64,000 nt of DNA from Mycolicibacterium grossiae (GCF_008329645.1 NZ_CP043474.1:3844001-3908000), one strand, 5' to 3'. Positions 1 through 9,934 are shown, numbered from the stretch's first letter. Numbers and translations: made by a program. The notes: a model not told the origin generated them from the sequence alone.

Positions 1-947
1 GCAAGCCGTCCTCGGAGACGCAGCGCGTCATCGAGCGGCTGCGCCGCGCGGGCACCGAGGTCGAGGTCGTCCTCGGCGACGTCTCGGCCGCCGACACCGC
101 AGGCCGCCTCGTCGCGGCGGCGACCGACACCGGCAAGCCGCTGCGCGGCGTGCTGCACGCGGCCGCGGTCATCGAGGATGCGACCCTGCCCAACATCACC
201 GACGACCTGCTCGAGCGGGACTGGGCACCGAAGGCGCTCGGCGCCTGGCGGTTGCACGAGGCCACGGCGACGGCGCCGCTGGACTGGTTCTGCTCGTTCT
301 CCTCGGCGGCGGCGATGGTCGGTTCGCCCGGCCAGGGCGCGTACGCGGCGGCCAACAGCTGGCTCGACGCCTTCGCCCGGTGGCGGCGCGCGCAGGGACT
401 GCCCGCGCAGGTGGTCGCCTGGGGCGCCTGGGCGCAGATCGGTGCCGGCCAGGCCATGGCCGACAACGCCGGCATGGCCATCGACCCCGAGGACGGCGCG
501 TTCGCCTTCGACACCCTGATGCGCCACACCCGGGTGTACAGCGGCTACGCGCCCGTCGCGGGAGCGCCGTGGCTGACGGCGTTCGCCCAGACGAGCCCGT
601 TCGCCGAGGCGTTCGCCTCGATGGGACAGGACCGCTCGGGCACCAGCGCCTTCCTGGAGGAGCTGCGGCTGTTGCCGCGCGAGGAGTGGCCGGCGCGCGT
701 GCGGCGGCTGATCTCCGAGGAGATGAGCCTCATCCTGCGGCGCTCGGTCGATGCCGACAAGCCGCTGTCGGAATACGGTCTCGACTCGCTCGGGACCCTG
801 GAACTGCGTACCCGCCTCGAAGCCGAGACCGGCGTGCGCATCGGCTCGACGGACGTCACCACGGTCCGTGCGTTGGCCGAGCGTCTCAGCGAGACCATCG
901 CCGAGACGATGCAGGTCGAGGGCACCGCACCGGCGGTGTCGTCGTGA
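1..947 (+). CDS. Polyketide synthase, C-terminal part (KR and ACP domains), 5' truncated by window
   Basis: The reading frame is open from base 3 and enters from outside the window. The visible part is the end of a ketoreductase domain (Ser-Ser-Ala stretch and active-site Tyr in GQGAYAAANSWLDAF) followed by an acyl-carrier domain whose phosphopantetheine serine lies in EYGLDSLGTLELR (Ser codon 786-788). KR followed by a terminal ACP fits the end of Mas/Pks5-type iterative synthases, which make methyl-branched acyl chains for trehalose-based surface lipids. The next genes are PapA-like acyltransferases, as in known lipooligosaccharide loci. The stop codon overlaps the ATG of a 20-codon ORF (TGATG). 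Placement in the Pks5 family is inference, because KS, AT, DH and ER lie outside the window. Confidence 0.88.
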   Translation, partial: KPSSETQRVIERLRRAGTEVEVVLGDVSAADTAGRLVAAATDTGKPLRGVLHAAAVIEDATLPNITDDLLERDWAPKALGAWRLHEATATAPLDWFCSFSSAAAMVGSPGQGAYAAANSWLDAFARWRRAQGLPAQVVAWGAWAQIGAGQAMADNAGMAIDPEDGAFAFDTLMRHTRVYSGYAPVAGAPWLTAFAQTSPFAEAFASMGQDRSGTSAFLEELRLLPREEWPARVRRLISEEMSLILRRSVDADKPLSEYGLDSLGTLELRTRLEAETGVRIGSTDVTTVRALAERLSETIAETMQVEGTAPAVSS

Positions 948-1009
948 TGGAGATCCAGCCAGCGCCGAAGACGTCGCTCACCGAAGAGATGCGAGCGGGG
1001 GAGGAATAG
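947..1009 (+). CDS. 20-codon mini-ORF bridging pks and papA
   Basis: The ATG overlaps the pks stop (TGATG) and the ORF ends with TAG directly abutting the ATG of the next gene. It would encode MEIQPAPKTSLTEEMRAGEE. The purine-rich stretch encoding its last residues (GGGGGAGGA) is an excellent Shine-Dalgarno sequence for the following papA. The likely role is translational coupling rather than a functional peptide. It could also be chance, since it has no recognisable domain. Confidence 0.35.
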   Translation: MEIQPAPKTSLTEEMRAGEE

Positions 1010-2485
1010 ATGGTTGCGATCACGGCCATTCACGATTGGACCGGAGCCCCGGGCGAGGTGGTGTCCTGGCACCCGTCGCCGGCGAGCCGCGCCAAGGTGG
1101 CGAAGGCGCCCGTCAGCGACGTGCCGGTGAGTTACCAGCAGGCGCAGCACATCCGGGGCTTCCTGTCGCACCAGGCCGGTGGCACCGACATGGCGCGCCT
1201 GAACATCCCGGCCTGGGACATGCAGGGGCAGTGCGACATCCGCGCGATGTCACACGTCATCAACGCCTACCTGCGGCGGCACGACACCTACCACAGCTGG
1301 TTCGAGATGACCGCCGACGACCAGATCGTGCGGCACACCGCGACGAATCCGCGCGACATCAACTTCGTCCCCACCAAGCACGGCGAGATGACCGCCGCGC
1401 AGTGGCGCGAGCACGTCCTCGCGACGCCGGATCCGCTGCAGTGGGATTGCTTCTCGTTCGGCATCATCCAGCGCGAGGACCACTTCACCTTCTACATCAG
1501 CATCGACCACGTGCACACCGACGCGATGTTCATGGGTCTGGTGCTGGTGGAGATCCACATGATGTACGCGGCGCTGGCGAGCGGTGCGGCACCGATCCCG
1601 CTGCCCGGCGCGGGCAGCTACGACGACTACTGCACGCGCCAGCACGAGTTCCTCTCCGGGCTCACGATGGACGCACCGGAGGTCCAGGAGTGGGTGCGCT
1701 TCGCGCAGCGCAACGACGGCAGCCTGCCGCACTTCCCGCTTCCGCTGGGCGATCCGCCGTGGTCGATCACCGGTGACCTGGTGACCGTTCGGCTGATGGA
1801 CAAGGGCCAGGCCGAGCGCTTCGAGGCGGCGTGCACCGCCGCGGGTGCGCGCTTCATCGGCGGCGTGTTCGCCTGTGCCGCACTGGCGCAGCACGAACTG
1901 ACCGGTTCGACCGACTACCACACCATCACGCCCACCACGACGCGGCAGACGCCCGCCGAGTTCCAGACCACCGGCTGGTTCACCGGCGTGGTGCCGATCT
2001 CGGTGCCGGTGGATCCGGAGTCGTTCGGCGACACCGCACGTGCGGCTCAGGAGTCCTTCGACGGCCGCATGCCGCTGGCGCCGGTGCCGTTCGACCGCGT
2101 GCTCGAGCTGGCCGACCCGTCGCTCGGACTGCATCCGCCGGCCCCGGGCGTGCCGATGGTGTCCTACCTCGACGCAGGGTTGCCGCCGCTGTCGGCGAGC
2201 ATCATCGCCGAGTGGGAACGCATGAACGGCAGGGTGTTCAGCGATGCACGGTCGGCCTACCAGATCGGCATCTGGGTCAACCGTGGCGAGCGGGAGACCA
2301 ACGTGACGGTCGCGTTCCCGAACAACCCGATCGCGCGCGAGTCGATCGAGCGCTACGTCGCGGCGATGAAGGCCGTGTTCGTCGGCGTCGCCGACGGCCG
2401 GCTGCCCGTCGCCTCCCGCGAGCGCGCCCCGCATCGCGAGGCCCAGCGCGAGCTGGCGCCGCTGATGCCGCTGTCCAAGGGTTGA
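1010..2485 (+). CDS. PapA-type acyltransferase (condensation-like fold)
   Basis: A 491-residue protein of PapA length. The catalytic HxxxD motif is visible as HVHTD at about residues 167-171, and the C-terminal half has the condensation-type second subdomain (TTGWFTGVVPISV and WVNRGERETNVTVAFPNN). PapA proteins transfer polyketide or fatty acyl groups from a synthase ACP or CoA to a sugar, typically trehalose, on the cytoplasmic side. It lies right after the polyketide synthase and carries a strong GGGGGAGGA ribosome site before ATG 1010, so it is the best candidate to transfer the Pks product. Its stop overlaps the next start (TGATG), indicating one transcript. The exact acceptor cannot be read from sequence. 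Confidence 0.87.
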   Translation: MVAITAIHDWTGAPGEVVSWHPSPASRAKVAKAPVSDVPVSYQQAQHIRGFLSHQAGGTDMARLNIPAWDMQGQCDIRAMSHVINAYLRRHDTYHSWFEMTADDQIVRHTATNPRDINFVPTKHGEMTAAQWREHVLATPDPLQWDCFSFGIIQREDHFTFYISIDHVHTDAMFMGLVLVEIHMMYAALASGAAPIPLPGAGSYDDYCTRQHEFLSGLTMDAPEVQEWVRFAQRNDGSLPHFPLPLGDPPWSITGDLVTVRLMDKGQAERFEAACTAAGARFIGGVFACAALAQHELTGSTDYHTITPTTTRQTPAEFQTTGWFTGVVPISVPVDPESFGDTARAAQESFDGRMPLAPVPFDRVLELADPSLGLHPPAPGVPMVSYLDAGLPPLSASIIAEWERMNGRVFSDARSAYQIGIWVNRGERETNVTVAFPNNPIARESIERYVAAMKAVFVGVADGRLPVASRERAPHREAQRELAPLMPLSKG

Positions 2486-3846
2486 TGAGCGAGGGGCACC
2501 ACACCGTGTCGTCCGACCACGTGCTCGACTACGTCGATCAGGCGCTGTTCCTCGGCCTCCGTGCCACGGGCCAGGCGGCCGCGATGCAGATCGTCTGGAT
2601 CTACGAGCACCCGGTCGACTGGGAACGACTGCGGCAGTTCCACCAGGACTTCGGGTACGGCCTGGCCGGGCGGCTCATCGAACCGTCGGTGCTGCCGTTC
2701 GGCAGGCACCGCTGGGTGGCGGCGCTGGGGCCCGCGGCTCCGTTGGACGTGGCCGCCGAGCCGCGTCCGCGTGCCGAACTCAGCGAGTGGATCGACGAGT
2801 TCGCCCAGCGGCCACTCGATCCCGAGCACGGCCCGGGCTGGCGCCTCGGCGTCCTGCCGATGACCGACGGCTCCACGGCGGTCAGCATCGTCGGCTCGCA
2901 CTGCATCGGCGACGGCGGTGCGGCCCTGCTGACGATCTTCGAAGCGGTGCAGGGCAGCCGGCGGGACCTCGGCTACCCGCCGCCCGGTTCTCGGACGCGT
3001 CGTGAAGCCCTGCGGGCCGACCTGCGCCAAACGGTGGCCGACGTGCCCGAACTCGGCCGCACCCTGGTGCGGGCCGGGAAGTTCCTGCACCGCAAGCGCA
3101 AGGACGCCAAGCAGGCGCCGCCGGCACCGCCGCGGCGCCGCGTCCGCGACGAGACGCCCGTCGTGGTGCCCGCGGTGTCGGTGACCGTACCCCTCGACGA
3201 ATGGGACGCGCGCGCCGCCGAACTCGGCGGCAACAGTCACTCGCTGCTGGCCGGATTCGCCGCGCGACTGGCGGTGCACCAGGGCCGCGAACTCGCGCCG
3301 GACGGCACCGCCGGGCTCATCGTTCCCATCAACGACCGCACGCTGACCGACACCCGCGCCAACGCGGTCACGCTGGCCTACGTGCGCGTCGACCCGACCC
3401 ACGTCGCCAAGGACCTCTCGGACACGCGTGCCGCGATCAAGGAAGCCCTGCGGGTGATGCGCGAGGAGGAGGACGAGGCGTTGGCGCTGCTGGCGTTGAC
3501 GCCGTTCGTCCCGAAGGCGGCGGTGCGCCAGAGTGCCGATCTCGCCTTCGGTTTCACCGCGCAGCCGGTGTCGTGCTCCAACGTCGGCGACCTGCCGGTG
3601 GAGGTGGCCTGCCCGGACGGCACGCGCGCCGAGCGGGTGTTGCTGCGCGGCGTCGACCGGCACGTCACCCGGCGGGTCCTCGAGGAGCGCGAGGGTCTGC
3701 TGACGGTGGTGAGCGGCCGCATCGACGGTCAGGTCACGACGACGGTCGTCGGCTACCAGCCCGGCGCGGAGAACACCAAGGCCGCGCTGCGCGAGCGGAT
3801 CGCACTGGTGCTGGACGAGTTCCGCCTCACCGGGGTGCTGGTGTGA
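2485..3846 (+). CDS. PapA/WS-DGAT-like condensation-domain protein, tandem copy 2
   Basis: A 453-residue protein beginning MSEGHHTVSS; ATG 2485 overlaps the upstream stop. It carries HxxxD as HCIGD near residues 139-143 and the block GRLIEPSVLPFGRHRWV, shared almost letter for letter with the next gene and with a fourth gene at 21731-23059. It is not closely similar to the longer PapA upstream, so this is a second acyltransferase subfamily. Members of this kind sit beside papA and pks in lipooligosaccharide clusters and are thought to add further acyl chains. The role here is inferred from context. Confidence 0.8.
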   Translation: MSEGHHTVSSDHVLDYVDQALFLGLRATGQAAAMQIVWIYEHPVDWERLRQFHQDFGYGLAGRLIEPSVLPFGRHRWVAALGPAAPLDVAAEPRPRAELSEWIDEFAQRPLDPEHGPGWRLGVLPMTDGSTAVSIVGSHCIGDGGAALLTIFEAVQGSRRDLGYPPPGSRTRREALRADLRQTVADVPELGRTLVRAGKFLHRKRKDAKQAPPAPPRRRVRDETPVVVPAVSVTVPLDEWDARAAELGGNSHSLLAGFAARLAVHQGRELAPDGTAGLIVPINDRTLTDTRANAVTLAYVRVDPTHVAKDLSDTRAAIKEALRVMREEEDEALALLALTPFVPKAAVRQSADLAFGFTAQPVSCSNVGDLPVEVACPDGTRAERVLLRGVDRHVTRRVLEEREGLLTVVSGRIDGQVTTTVVGYQPGAENTKAALRERIALVLDEFRLTGVLV

Positions 3847-5171
3847 TCGACGACCGGCTGGCATACATCGACCAGGCGACGTTCCTGTCTTGGGAGGCCA
3901 CCGGGCGAGCCCAACTCGCCCAGTACGCCTGGGTGTACGAGCGGCCGGTGGACATGGACGCCGTGCGCCGCTTCCACCGCGATTTCGGCTACGGCCTCGC
4001 CGGCCGGCTGATCGAGCCGTCCCGGCTGCCGTTCGGCAGACACCGCTGGGTGTCGGCGCTCGGCCCCGCCGGCCCACTCGACGTCGCCGAGCCCCGCCCG
4101 CCAGGTGACCTCGGCGCGTGGATCGAGGAGCGCTCGCAGACGCGCGTCGACCCCGTGCACGGTCCCGGCTGGCACCTCGGCGTGCTGCCGATGACCGACG
4201 GGACGACGGCGATCACACTCGTCGTGTCGCACTGCCTGCTCGACGGCAATGCCTCGCTGCGTGCGATGGCCGACGCGGTGCACGGTGAGCGGCGCGACCT
4301 CGGCTATCCCGCCCCCCGGTCGCGAGGACCGTTGGCGGCCATGACCTCCGACGCGCGGCAGGCGGCCCGCGACCTGCCGGAGTTCCTCCGCACCGTGGGG
4401 TGCGCGGCGCGCTTCGCGTATCGGCGGCGCGGTGAGATCTCCAGTTCGGGTGCCTCCCGCCCGGTGACGACGCCGGCCTCCGACGGCGAGGTCGTCATGC
4501 CCGCGGTGTCGGCGATCGTCGACGCGCGCGGCTGGGACGCGAAGGCCGCCGCGCTGGGCGGCACGACGTACTCGCTGCTCGCCGGGTTCGGCGCGCTGCT
4601 CGGCAAGCGGCTGGGCCGGGTGCGTCCGGATGGCACCGTGACCACGCTGATCGCCATCGGCGACCGGGACGGGGACGCCGACCGCCGGGCCAACGCGCTG
4701 AAGATCGCCACGGCCACCATCGATCCCACGGACGCGACGACCGATCTCGCGGCGACGCGGCAAGCGGTCCGCGAAGCCTTCGCCGTCGTCCGCAACACGA
4801 CCGACGAGACCCACGCCCTGCTGCCGATCACGCCGTACGTGCCGAAGCGGGCGGTGCGCCGCACCGCGGACGTGCTGTTCGGCGACCTGCCGGTGTCCTG
4901 CTCGAATCTCGGTGAGGTACCGCCGGACATGGCGCGTCCCGACGGCGCGGACGCCACCTACGTCCTGTTCCGGCCCGCCGACCAGTGCGTGTCGCGGGCC
5001 GCGTTGGAGCGCAACGGGGGTCAGCTGGTGCTCGCGGCCGGCCGCGTGGTCGACACCGTCTCGATCGGCGTGATCGGCTACGAGGTCGGCGCGCCGAACA
5101 CGCGGGAGTGGCTGGGGGAGTGCGTCAACCGCACGCTCGCCGAGTTCGACCTCAAGGCGACGCTGATCTAG
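3843..5171 (+). CDS. PapA/WS-DGAT-like condensation-domain protein, tandem copy 3
   Basis: The GTG start at 3843 sits inside the GTGTGA overlap with the previous gene and gives 442 residues (VIDDRLAYIDQATFLSWEAT). HxxxD is present as HCLLD at about residues 130-134, and GRLIEPSRLPFGRHRWV matches copy 2. A tandem duplication followed by divergence is the simplest origin. The gene ends in a TAG that is itself part of a 21-bp tandem repeat running into the end of the convergent glycosyltransferase. Likely an acyltransferase for trehalose-type glycolipid assembly; substrate unknown. Confidence 0.8.
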   Translation: MIDDRLAYIDQATFLSWEATGRAQLAQYAWVYERPVDMDAVRRFHRDFGYGLAGRLIEPSRLPFGRHRWVSALGPAGPLDVAEPRPPGDLGAWIEERSQTRVDPVHGPGWHLGVLPMTDGTTAITLVVSHCLLDGNASLRAMADAVHGERRDLGYPAPRSRGPLAAMTSDARQAARDLPEFLRTVGCAARFAYRRRGEISSSGASRPVTTPASDGEVVMPAVSAIVDARGWDAKAAALGGTTYSLLAGFGALLGKRLGRVRPDGTVTTLIAIGDRDGDADRRANALKIATATIDPTDATTDLAATRQAVREAFAVVRNTTDETHALLPITPYVPKRAVRRTADVLFGDLPVSCSNLGEVPPDMARPDGADATYVLFRPADQCVSRAALERNGGQLVLAAGRVVDTVSIGVIGYEVGAPNTREWLGECVNRTLAEFDLKATLI

Positions 5172-5224
5172 CGCCTCGGGCGGTCGATCTAGCGCCTCGG
5201 GCGGTCGATCCAGCGCCTCAGGCG
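5165..5224. repeat. 21-bp tandem repeat (2 perfect copies plus partial third)
   Basis: Units 5165-5185 and 5186-5206 are identical (gatctagcgcctcgggcgg...), and an 18-bp third copy with two changes occupies 5207-5224. The first unit contains the TAG stop of the plus-strand gene. The last contains the stop of the minus-strand glycosyltransferase and a short GCGCCT-c-AGGCGC hairpin. Confidence 0.9.
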
Positions 5225-6489
5225 CCCACCGGTCGCGGCACCCGGCCGCGGTCCGCCGCGTCCTCGAGGAGGTCGGCGGTGCGGGCGGCCGCACGTGCCG
5301 GTGGTGTCGCCTCGGCGGCCACCTCGCGGGCGCGCTCGGCGTAGCGCGGCGTGAGCACGGTCCGCAGCGCCTCGGTGAGGGAGCGCTTCGTGGTGCTCGA
5401 GAACCGCCGGGCCACGCCGACTTTCAGACGGTTGACGGTGCCGGCCCACACCGGCTGGTCGGCCGACACCCAGAGCACCACGGTGGGAACGCCGGACCGC
5501 ACGCTGGCGGCGACGGTGCCTGCGCCGCCGTGGTGCACCACCGCACGGCACGACGGGAACACCTTGGCGTGGTTGACGGCGCCGACGAGCAACACGTGCT
5601 CGCCCACCGCGACGTCGCCGACGTCCCAGACGCCGGTGCTGATGAGCGCGCGCTCGCCGAGTTCGGCACAGACCGAGGCGATCATGGCGATCGCCTCGGA
5701 CGGCGAGGTGACCGGCATGCTGCCGAACCCGAAGTAGATCGGCGGGGTGCCCGCGGCGATCCACTCGAGCACGTCGCCGTCGTTGGGCGTGGGCAGTTCC
5801 AAAGACATCGACCCCACCAGCGGGCGGATGCCGCGCCACTCCTCGGCGAGCCCGGGGAAGAACAACCCGTCGTAGGCCTGGATCTCCAGCGCGCCGCCCT
5901 CGACGATCCGCCGGATGGCGCGGACCCTGGCCGGTTCCAGTCCCAGCGTGCGGCGCTGCTCGTCCTCGGCCTTGCTCAGCACCTTCCAGTGCGCCCACTC
6001 GGCCACCGACCACCCGGTGCGCAACACCGGACCGGGCAGCGGCACCGGCAGCGTGTGCGCGTTGACGCGGCAGGGGAAGTAGTGCAGCGCGGCCAGCGGG
6101 ATGCCGGCGGCCTCGGCCACGTTGGCCGCCACCTCCTGATAGGTGGTGCCGGTCAGGATGAGGTCGGCGCCGTCGGCGAGTTCGGTGAGCGTGGCGTTCA
6201 TCTCGGCCCAGCCCTGCGTGACGTACTCGCGGCCGCGCCGCACGATCGTCATCGGATTCTGTAGCTTCCACCAGTCCCGGAAGATGTCGGCTTCCAACTG
6301 CTTCTGCGAATCCACCCCGTACGCAACGGCGGGACCGAGGCCGGTCGCATCGACGAAGTCGACGAGGTTGGGCGGCACCGCCATGCGCACGCGGTGGCCG
6401 CGGCGTCGTAGCTCGAGCGCCACGGCGGCGCACGGTTCCACGTCGCCCCGGGTGCCGTGCACGGCGATCACGAACGTCTTCGGGCTCAT
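5218..6489 (-). CDS. GT1-family glycosyltransferase (Gtf/UGT-like)
   Basis: 423 residues. The N-terminus has the HGTRGDVEPCAAVALELRRR nucleotide-sugar transferase start. The C-terminal half has the donor-binding block HHGGAGTVAASVRSGVPTVV followed by SADQPVW, as in the Gtf enzymes that glycosylate glycopeptidolipids and the Gtf homologues beside pks5. It probably adds a hexose or deoxyhexose to the lipid's sugar core in the cytoplasm. ATG 6489 is preceded by AAGGA about 12 nt upstream. It is convergent with the acyltransferases and divergent from mmpL. Confidence 0.85.
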   Translation of the reverse strand: MSPKTFVIAVHGTRGDVEPCAAVALELRRRGHRVRMAVPPNLVDFVDATGLGPAVAYGVDSQKQLEADIFRDWWKLQNPMTIVRRGREYVTQGWAEMNATLTELADGADLILTGTTYQEVAANVAEAAGIPLAALHYFPCRVNAHTLPVPLPGPVLRTGWSVAEWAHWKVLSKAEDEQRRTLGLEPARVRAIRRIVEGGALEIQAYDGLFFPGLAEEWRGIRPLVGSMSLELPTPNDGDVLEWIAAGTPPIYFGFGSMPVTSPSEAIAMIASVCAELGERALISTGVWDVGDVAVGEHVLLVGAVNHAKVFPSCRAVVHHGGAGTVAASVRSGVPTVVLWVSADQPVWAGTVNRLKVGVARRFSSTTKRSLTEALRTVLTPRYAERAREVAAEATPPARAAARTADLLEDAADRGRVPRPVGA

Positions 6490-6694
6490 CGGCGAGTGTC
6501 CTTGCCCGCCAGCGCTATTTCGGTCGAAAGGTACGGAATGCCGGGGTGCGGAATGAACTCGTCCCCGAGCACGTTGACCCCTCTGATCGACAGCACACCC
6601 GATTACAGCACGTCAGCTCCCACGAGGTTGCTGTGCGTGGGCGTCGGCGTGACCTCAACCGGACCTCGACGGTTGCTGGCGGGTGTAACCTCGC

Positions 6695-9600
6695 ATGGTG
6701 TTCAGCCGCGCCGACATCCGTGGCGTCTCGGCTCATGAGGCGTTCGAATCGCTGGGGCGATTCGTCGTTCGGCGTCCCCTCGCGATCATCGCCTCCTGGA
6801 TCGTCCTGCTGATCACCCTCTTCCTGCTGATCGACCCGCTGTTCGTCGTCTCGCAGAAGAATCCGCCCGATCTGCTGCCCAAGGACTCGCCGATCCTCGC
6901 GGCCGGCGACGTCATGAAGAACGCCTTCAAGGAGGCCGACGGCGGCAACGTCGCGGTCGTGGTGCTGTCCAACGAGAACGGGCTCGGCCCCGCCGACGAG
7001 GACACCTACCGCAAGGTGGTCGAGCGCCTCAAGGCCGACACCGAGAACGTCAAGTCCACCCAGGACTTCATCTCCATTCCCGAACTCCGGGAAGCGATGA
7101 CGAGCAAGGACGGCAAGGCCTGGACCCTGCCGATCAGCCTCGACGGCACCATGGGCTCCGGCCCGGGCCAGGAGGCGTACCGCAACGTCATCGAGGAGGT
7201 CAAGGAGGCGGCGGCCGGTTCGCCGCTCAACGTCAACGTCGTCGGCGCGTCGGCGACGTTCGAGGACCTCAACAAGATCGGCGCCGAGGACCAGTTCATC
7301 ATCGAGGTCTCGACGGTCGTCACGATCCTGACGATCCTCATCATCGTCTACCGCAACCTGGTGGCGATGCTGATGCCGCTCATCACCATCGGTCTGTCGA
7401 TGGGCGTGGCGCAGCAGGTGGTGGCCGGTCTCGGCGAATTGGGCCTGCCGCTGGGACCGCAGACCATGGTGCTGATGACCGGCATGATGATGGGCGCCGG
7501 CGTCGACTACGCGGTCTTCCTGTTCAGCCGATATCAGGAGTGCATCCGCCGGGGCATGAACTCCGACGACTCGGTGATCTATGCGATCGCGAGCGTCGGC
7601 GAGGTCGTGGTGGGCTCCGCGGCGACCGTGGCGCTGACGTTCATGGGCCTGTCGTTCGCCACGCTCGGCGTCTTCCTCACCGTCGGTCCGTCGCTGGCAG
7701 CCACCATCCTCATCGCCGTCCTCGGCGCGCTGACCATCCTGCCGTCGCTCATGGTGCTGGCCGGCCGGCGCGGGTGGATCAAGCCCCGCAAGGACATCAC
7801 CGGACGCTTCTGGCGCCGTTCGGCGGTGCACATCGTCCGCAGGCCCAAGCTGCACCTGGTGGCCAGCCTGGTGGTCCTGCTGGCGCTCGCCGGCTGCGCG
7901 TCGCTGATCAAGTACAACTACGACGATCGCCGCAACCTGCCCGACGACGCGGAGAGCAATCTCGGTTACGACGCGCTGACCAAGCACTTCCCGGTCAGCA
8001 CGACCATGCAGCAGTTCATCATGGTGCACGATCCCAACGTCGACCTGCGTTCGCCGAAGGCGCTCGCCGACCTCGAGCAGATGGCGCAGCGGATCAGCCA
8101 GGTGCCCGGGATCGACCTGGTGCGCGGCATCACCCGGCCCACCGGCGAGATGCTCAACGAGGCGAAGTCGACGTATCAGGCCGGCGAGGTCGGCTCCAAG
8201 CTCGCCGATGCCTCCGGGCTGATCGCCACCAACGACAACAACCTCAACCTGCTGGCCAACGGCGCGCACCAGTTGGCCGACGTGCACCAGCAGTTCCGCA
8301 CCCAGTTGCTCGGCTCGATGGGGTCGATCCGCGAGGTGTTCAGCGGCCTGATCGCCATCAAGAACGCCATGGGCGACGACGTCACGTTCGACGACCTCGA
8401 GCAGCAGGCCAAGGTGCTGTCGAACATGCGCTCGGTCGGCGACTCGCTCGGCGACAGCCTGTCGCAGGTCACCGAGGCCTACCGCTCGTCGCGGTCGATG
8501 CTCGTCGCCCTCAACGGCAGCGTGGCGTGCAACATCGACCCGAACTGCGTCGCGTCGCGGGCCGAGCTGCAGCGCCGCGTGGACGGGTACAACGAAGCGG
8601 ACATCACCTATCTGGAGGCGCTGAGCCGCGGCCTGCGCGAGACCAAGGGCACCGACCGCGTCGACGACGTCATCCGCACCACCGGCACCAACCTCGAGCG
8701 CGCGTTCGCCGGGCTCAAGGCGCTCGGGATCGAGGACGAGAACGATCTCGACCAGAAGCTCGGTCAGCTGCGCGACAACGTCAACAAGCTCGCCGACTCC
8801 AGCAAGCAGCTCGCCGACGGCGTGCAGCTGCTGGTCGACCAGACCCGCAACATCGGCGGCGGCCTCGATCAGGCGTCCGGCTTCCTGCTGGCGATGAAGC
8901 GCGACGCCTCGGATCCCTCGATGTCCGGGTTCTACATCCCGCCGCAGATCCTCACCCAGGCCGAGTTCAAGAAGGCGGCGCAGCTCTTCGTCTCCGAGGA
9001 CGGCCACACCGTCCGCTACCTGGTGCAGACGGCGCTCAACCCGTTCGGCGTCGAGGCCATGGACCAGGTGGACGACATCCTGGCCGCCGCGCAGAGTTCG
9101 AAGCCCAACACCACGCTCGCCAACGCCCAGATCGACATGGTGGGCTTCTCGTCGTTCAACAACGACATCCGCAACCACTACAACGCCGACCTGCGCTACA
9201 TCATCATCATGACGCTGGTCGTCGTGTTCCTGATCCTGGCGCTGATCCTGCGGGCCATCGTCGCGCCGATCTACCTGGTGCTCTCGGTGGTGCTGTCCTT
9301 CGTGTCCGCGATGGGCATCGGCGTGCTGTTCTTCCAGTTCATCCTCGGCCAGGACATCTACTGGAGCGTCGCGGGCATGGCGTTCCTGGTGCTGGTGGCC
9401 GTCGGGGCGGACTACAACCTGCTGCTGATCTCCCGCATCCGCGACGAGGCGAAACTCGGCGTGCCGTCGGCGGTGATCAAGACCGTCGGCGCCACCGGCG
9501 GCGTCATCACCTCGGCGGGCCTCATCTTCGCCGCCTCGATGCTGGCGCTCACGGTGAGCAGCCTGGCCACCGTGGTGCAGCTCGGCTTCATCATCGGCGT

Positions 9601-9934
9601 GGGACTGCTGCTCGACACGTTCATCGTCCGCACCATCACCGTGCCCGCGATGGCGGTGCTCGTCGGCGATGGCAACTGGTGGCCCTCGAAGACCCCCCGC
9701 CAGATCCTGGAGGCGGCACGCTTCCACCAGCGGCTGGCGGAGAAGCGGTCCGCGGCGGCGCTGCGGCCGGAGGACCAGGCCTGGCTCGACGAACACGGTG
9801 ACGCCGACACCGGGCCGATCTGGCCCGGCGCGGGTTCCGACGACGACTTCGACGACGATCTCGACGACGGCTACGTCGCCGCCGTACACACCGCCCGGTC
9901 GGTGGCCGACGCCTGGGACGACAGGCTCCGCTGA
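6695..9934 (+). CDS. mmpL: MmpL-family RND lipid transporter
   Basis: 1079 residues, normal MmpL length. One N-terminal membrane helix is followed by a large extracytoplasmic loop and then the first RND helix bundle, with the proton-relay Asp-Tyr pair in GAGVDYAVFLFSR (Asp near residue 270). A second loop rich in coiled-coil-like heptads (about 440-740) precedes the second bundle, with the equivalent pair in AVGADYNLLLISR (near residue 906). The acidic C-terminal tail is cytoplasmic. MmpL proteins export lipids or lipid precursors to the periplasm. Its place among pks, papA, gtf and fadD points to export of the same glycolipid, like mmpL12 beside pks5. A TAACCT box at 6686-6691 lies 6 nt before GTG 6698, so translation may start one codon after the annotated ATG. 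Confidence 0.92.
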   Translation: MVFSRADIRGVSAHEAFESLGRFVVRRPLAIIASWIVLLITLFLLIDPLFVVSQKNPPDLLPKDSPILAAGDVMKNAFKEADGGNVAVVVLSNENGLGPADEDTYRKVVERLKADTENVKSTQDFISIPELREAMTSKDGKAWTLPISLDGTMGSGPGQEAYRNVIEEVKEAAAGSPLNVNVVGASATFEDLNKIGAEDQFIIEVSTVVTILTILIIVYRNLVAMLMPLITIGLSMGVAQQVVAGLGELGLPLGPQTMVLMTGMMMGAGVDYAVFLFSRYQECIRRGMNSDDSVIYAIASVGEVVVGSAATVALTFMGLSFATLGVFLTVGPSLAATILIAVLGALTILPSLMVLAGRRGWIKPRKDITGRFWRRSAVHIVRRPKLHLVASLVVLLALAGCASLIKYNYDDRRNLPDDAESNLGYDALTKHFPVSTTMQQFIMVHDPNVDLRSPKALADLEQMAQRISQVPGIDLVRGITRPTGEMLNEAKSTYQAGEVGSKLADASGLIATNDNNLNLLANGAHQLADVHQQFRTQLLGSMGSIREVFSGLIAIKNAMGDDVTFDDLEQQAKVLSNMRSVGDSLGDSLSQVTEAYRSSRSMLVALNGSVACNIDPNCVASRAELQRRVDGYNEADITYLEALSRGLRETKGTDRVDDVIRTTGTNLERAFAGLKALGIEDENDLDQKLGQLRDNVNKLADSSKQLADGVQLLVDQTRNIGGGLDQASGFLLAMKRDASDPSMSGFYIPPQILTQAEFKKAAQLFVSEDGHTVRYLVQTALNPFGVEAMDQVDDILAAAQSSKPNTTLANAQIDMVGFSSFNNDIRNHYNADLRYIIIMTLVVVFLILALILRAIVAPIYLVLSVVLSFVSAMGIGVLFFQFILGQDIYWSVAGMAFLVLVAVGADYNLLLISRIRDEAKLGVPSAVIKTVGATGGVITSAGLIFAASMLALTVSSLATVVQLGFIIGVGLLLDTFIVRTITVPAMAVLVGDGNWWPSKTPRQILEAARFHQRLAEKRSAAALRPEDQAWLDEHGDADTGPIWPGAGSDDDFDDDLDDGYVAAVHTARSVADAWDDRLR

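Noticed and set aside
6518..6529. TTTCGGTCGAAA inverted repeat upstream of the GT1 gene
   Set aside because: Five-base arms are too short to stand out; no second copy or promoter relation was found.
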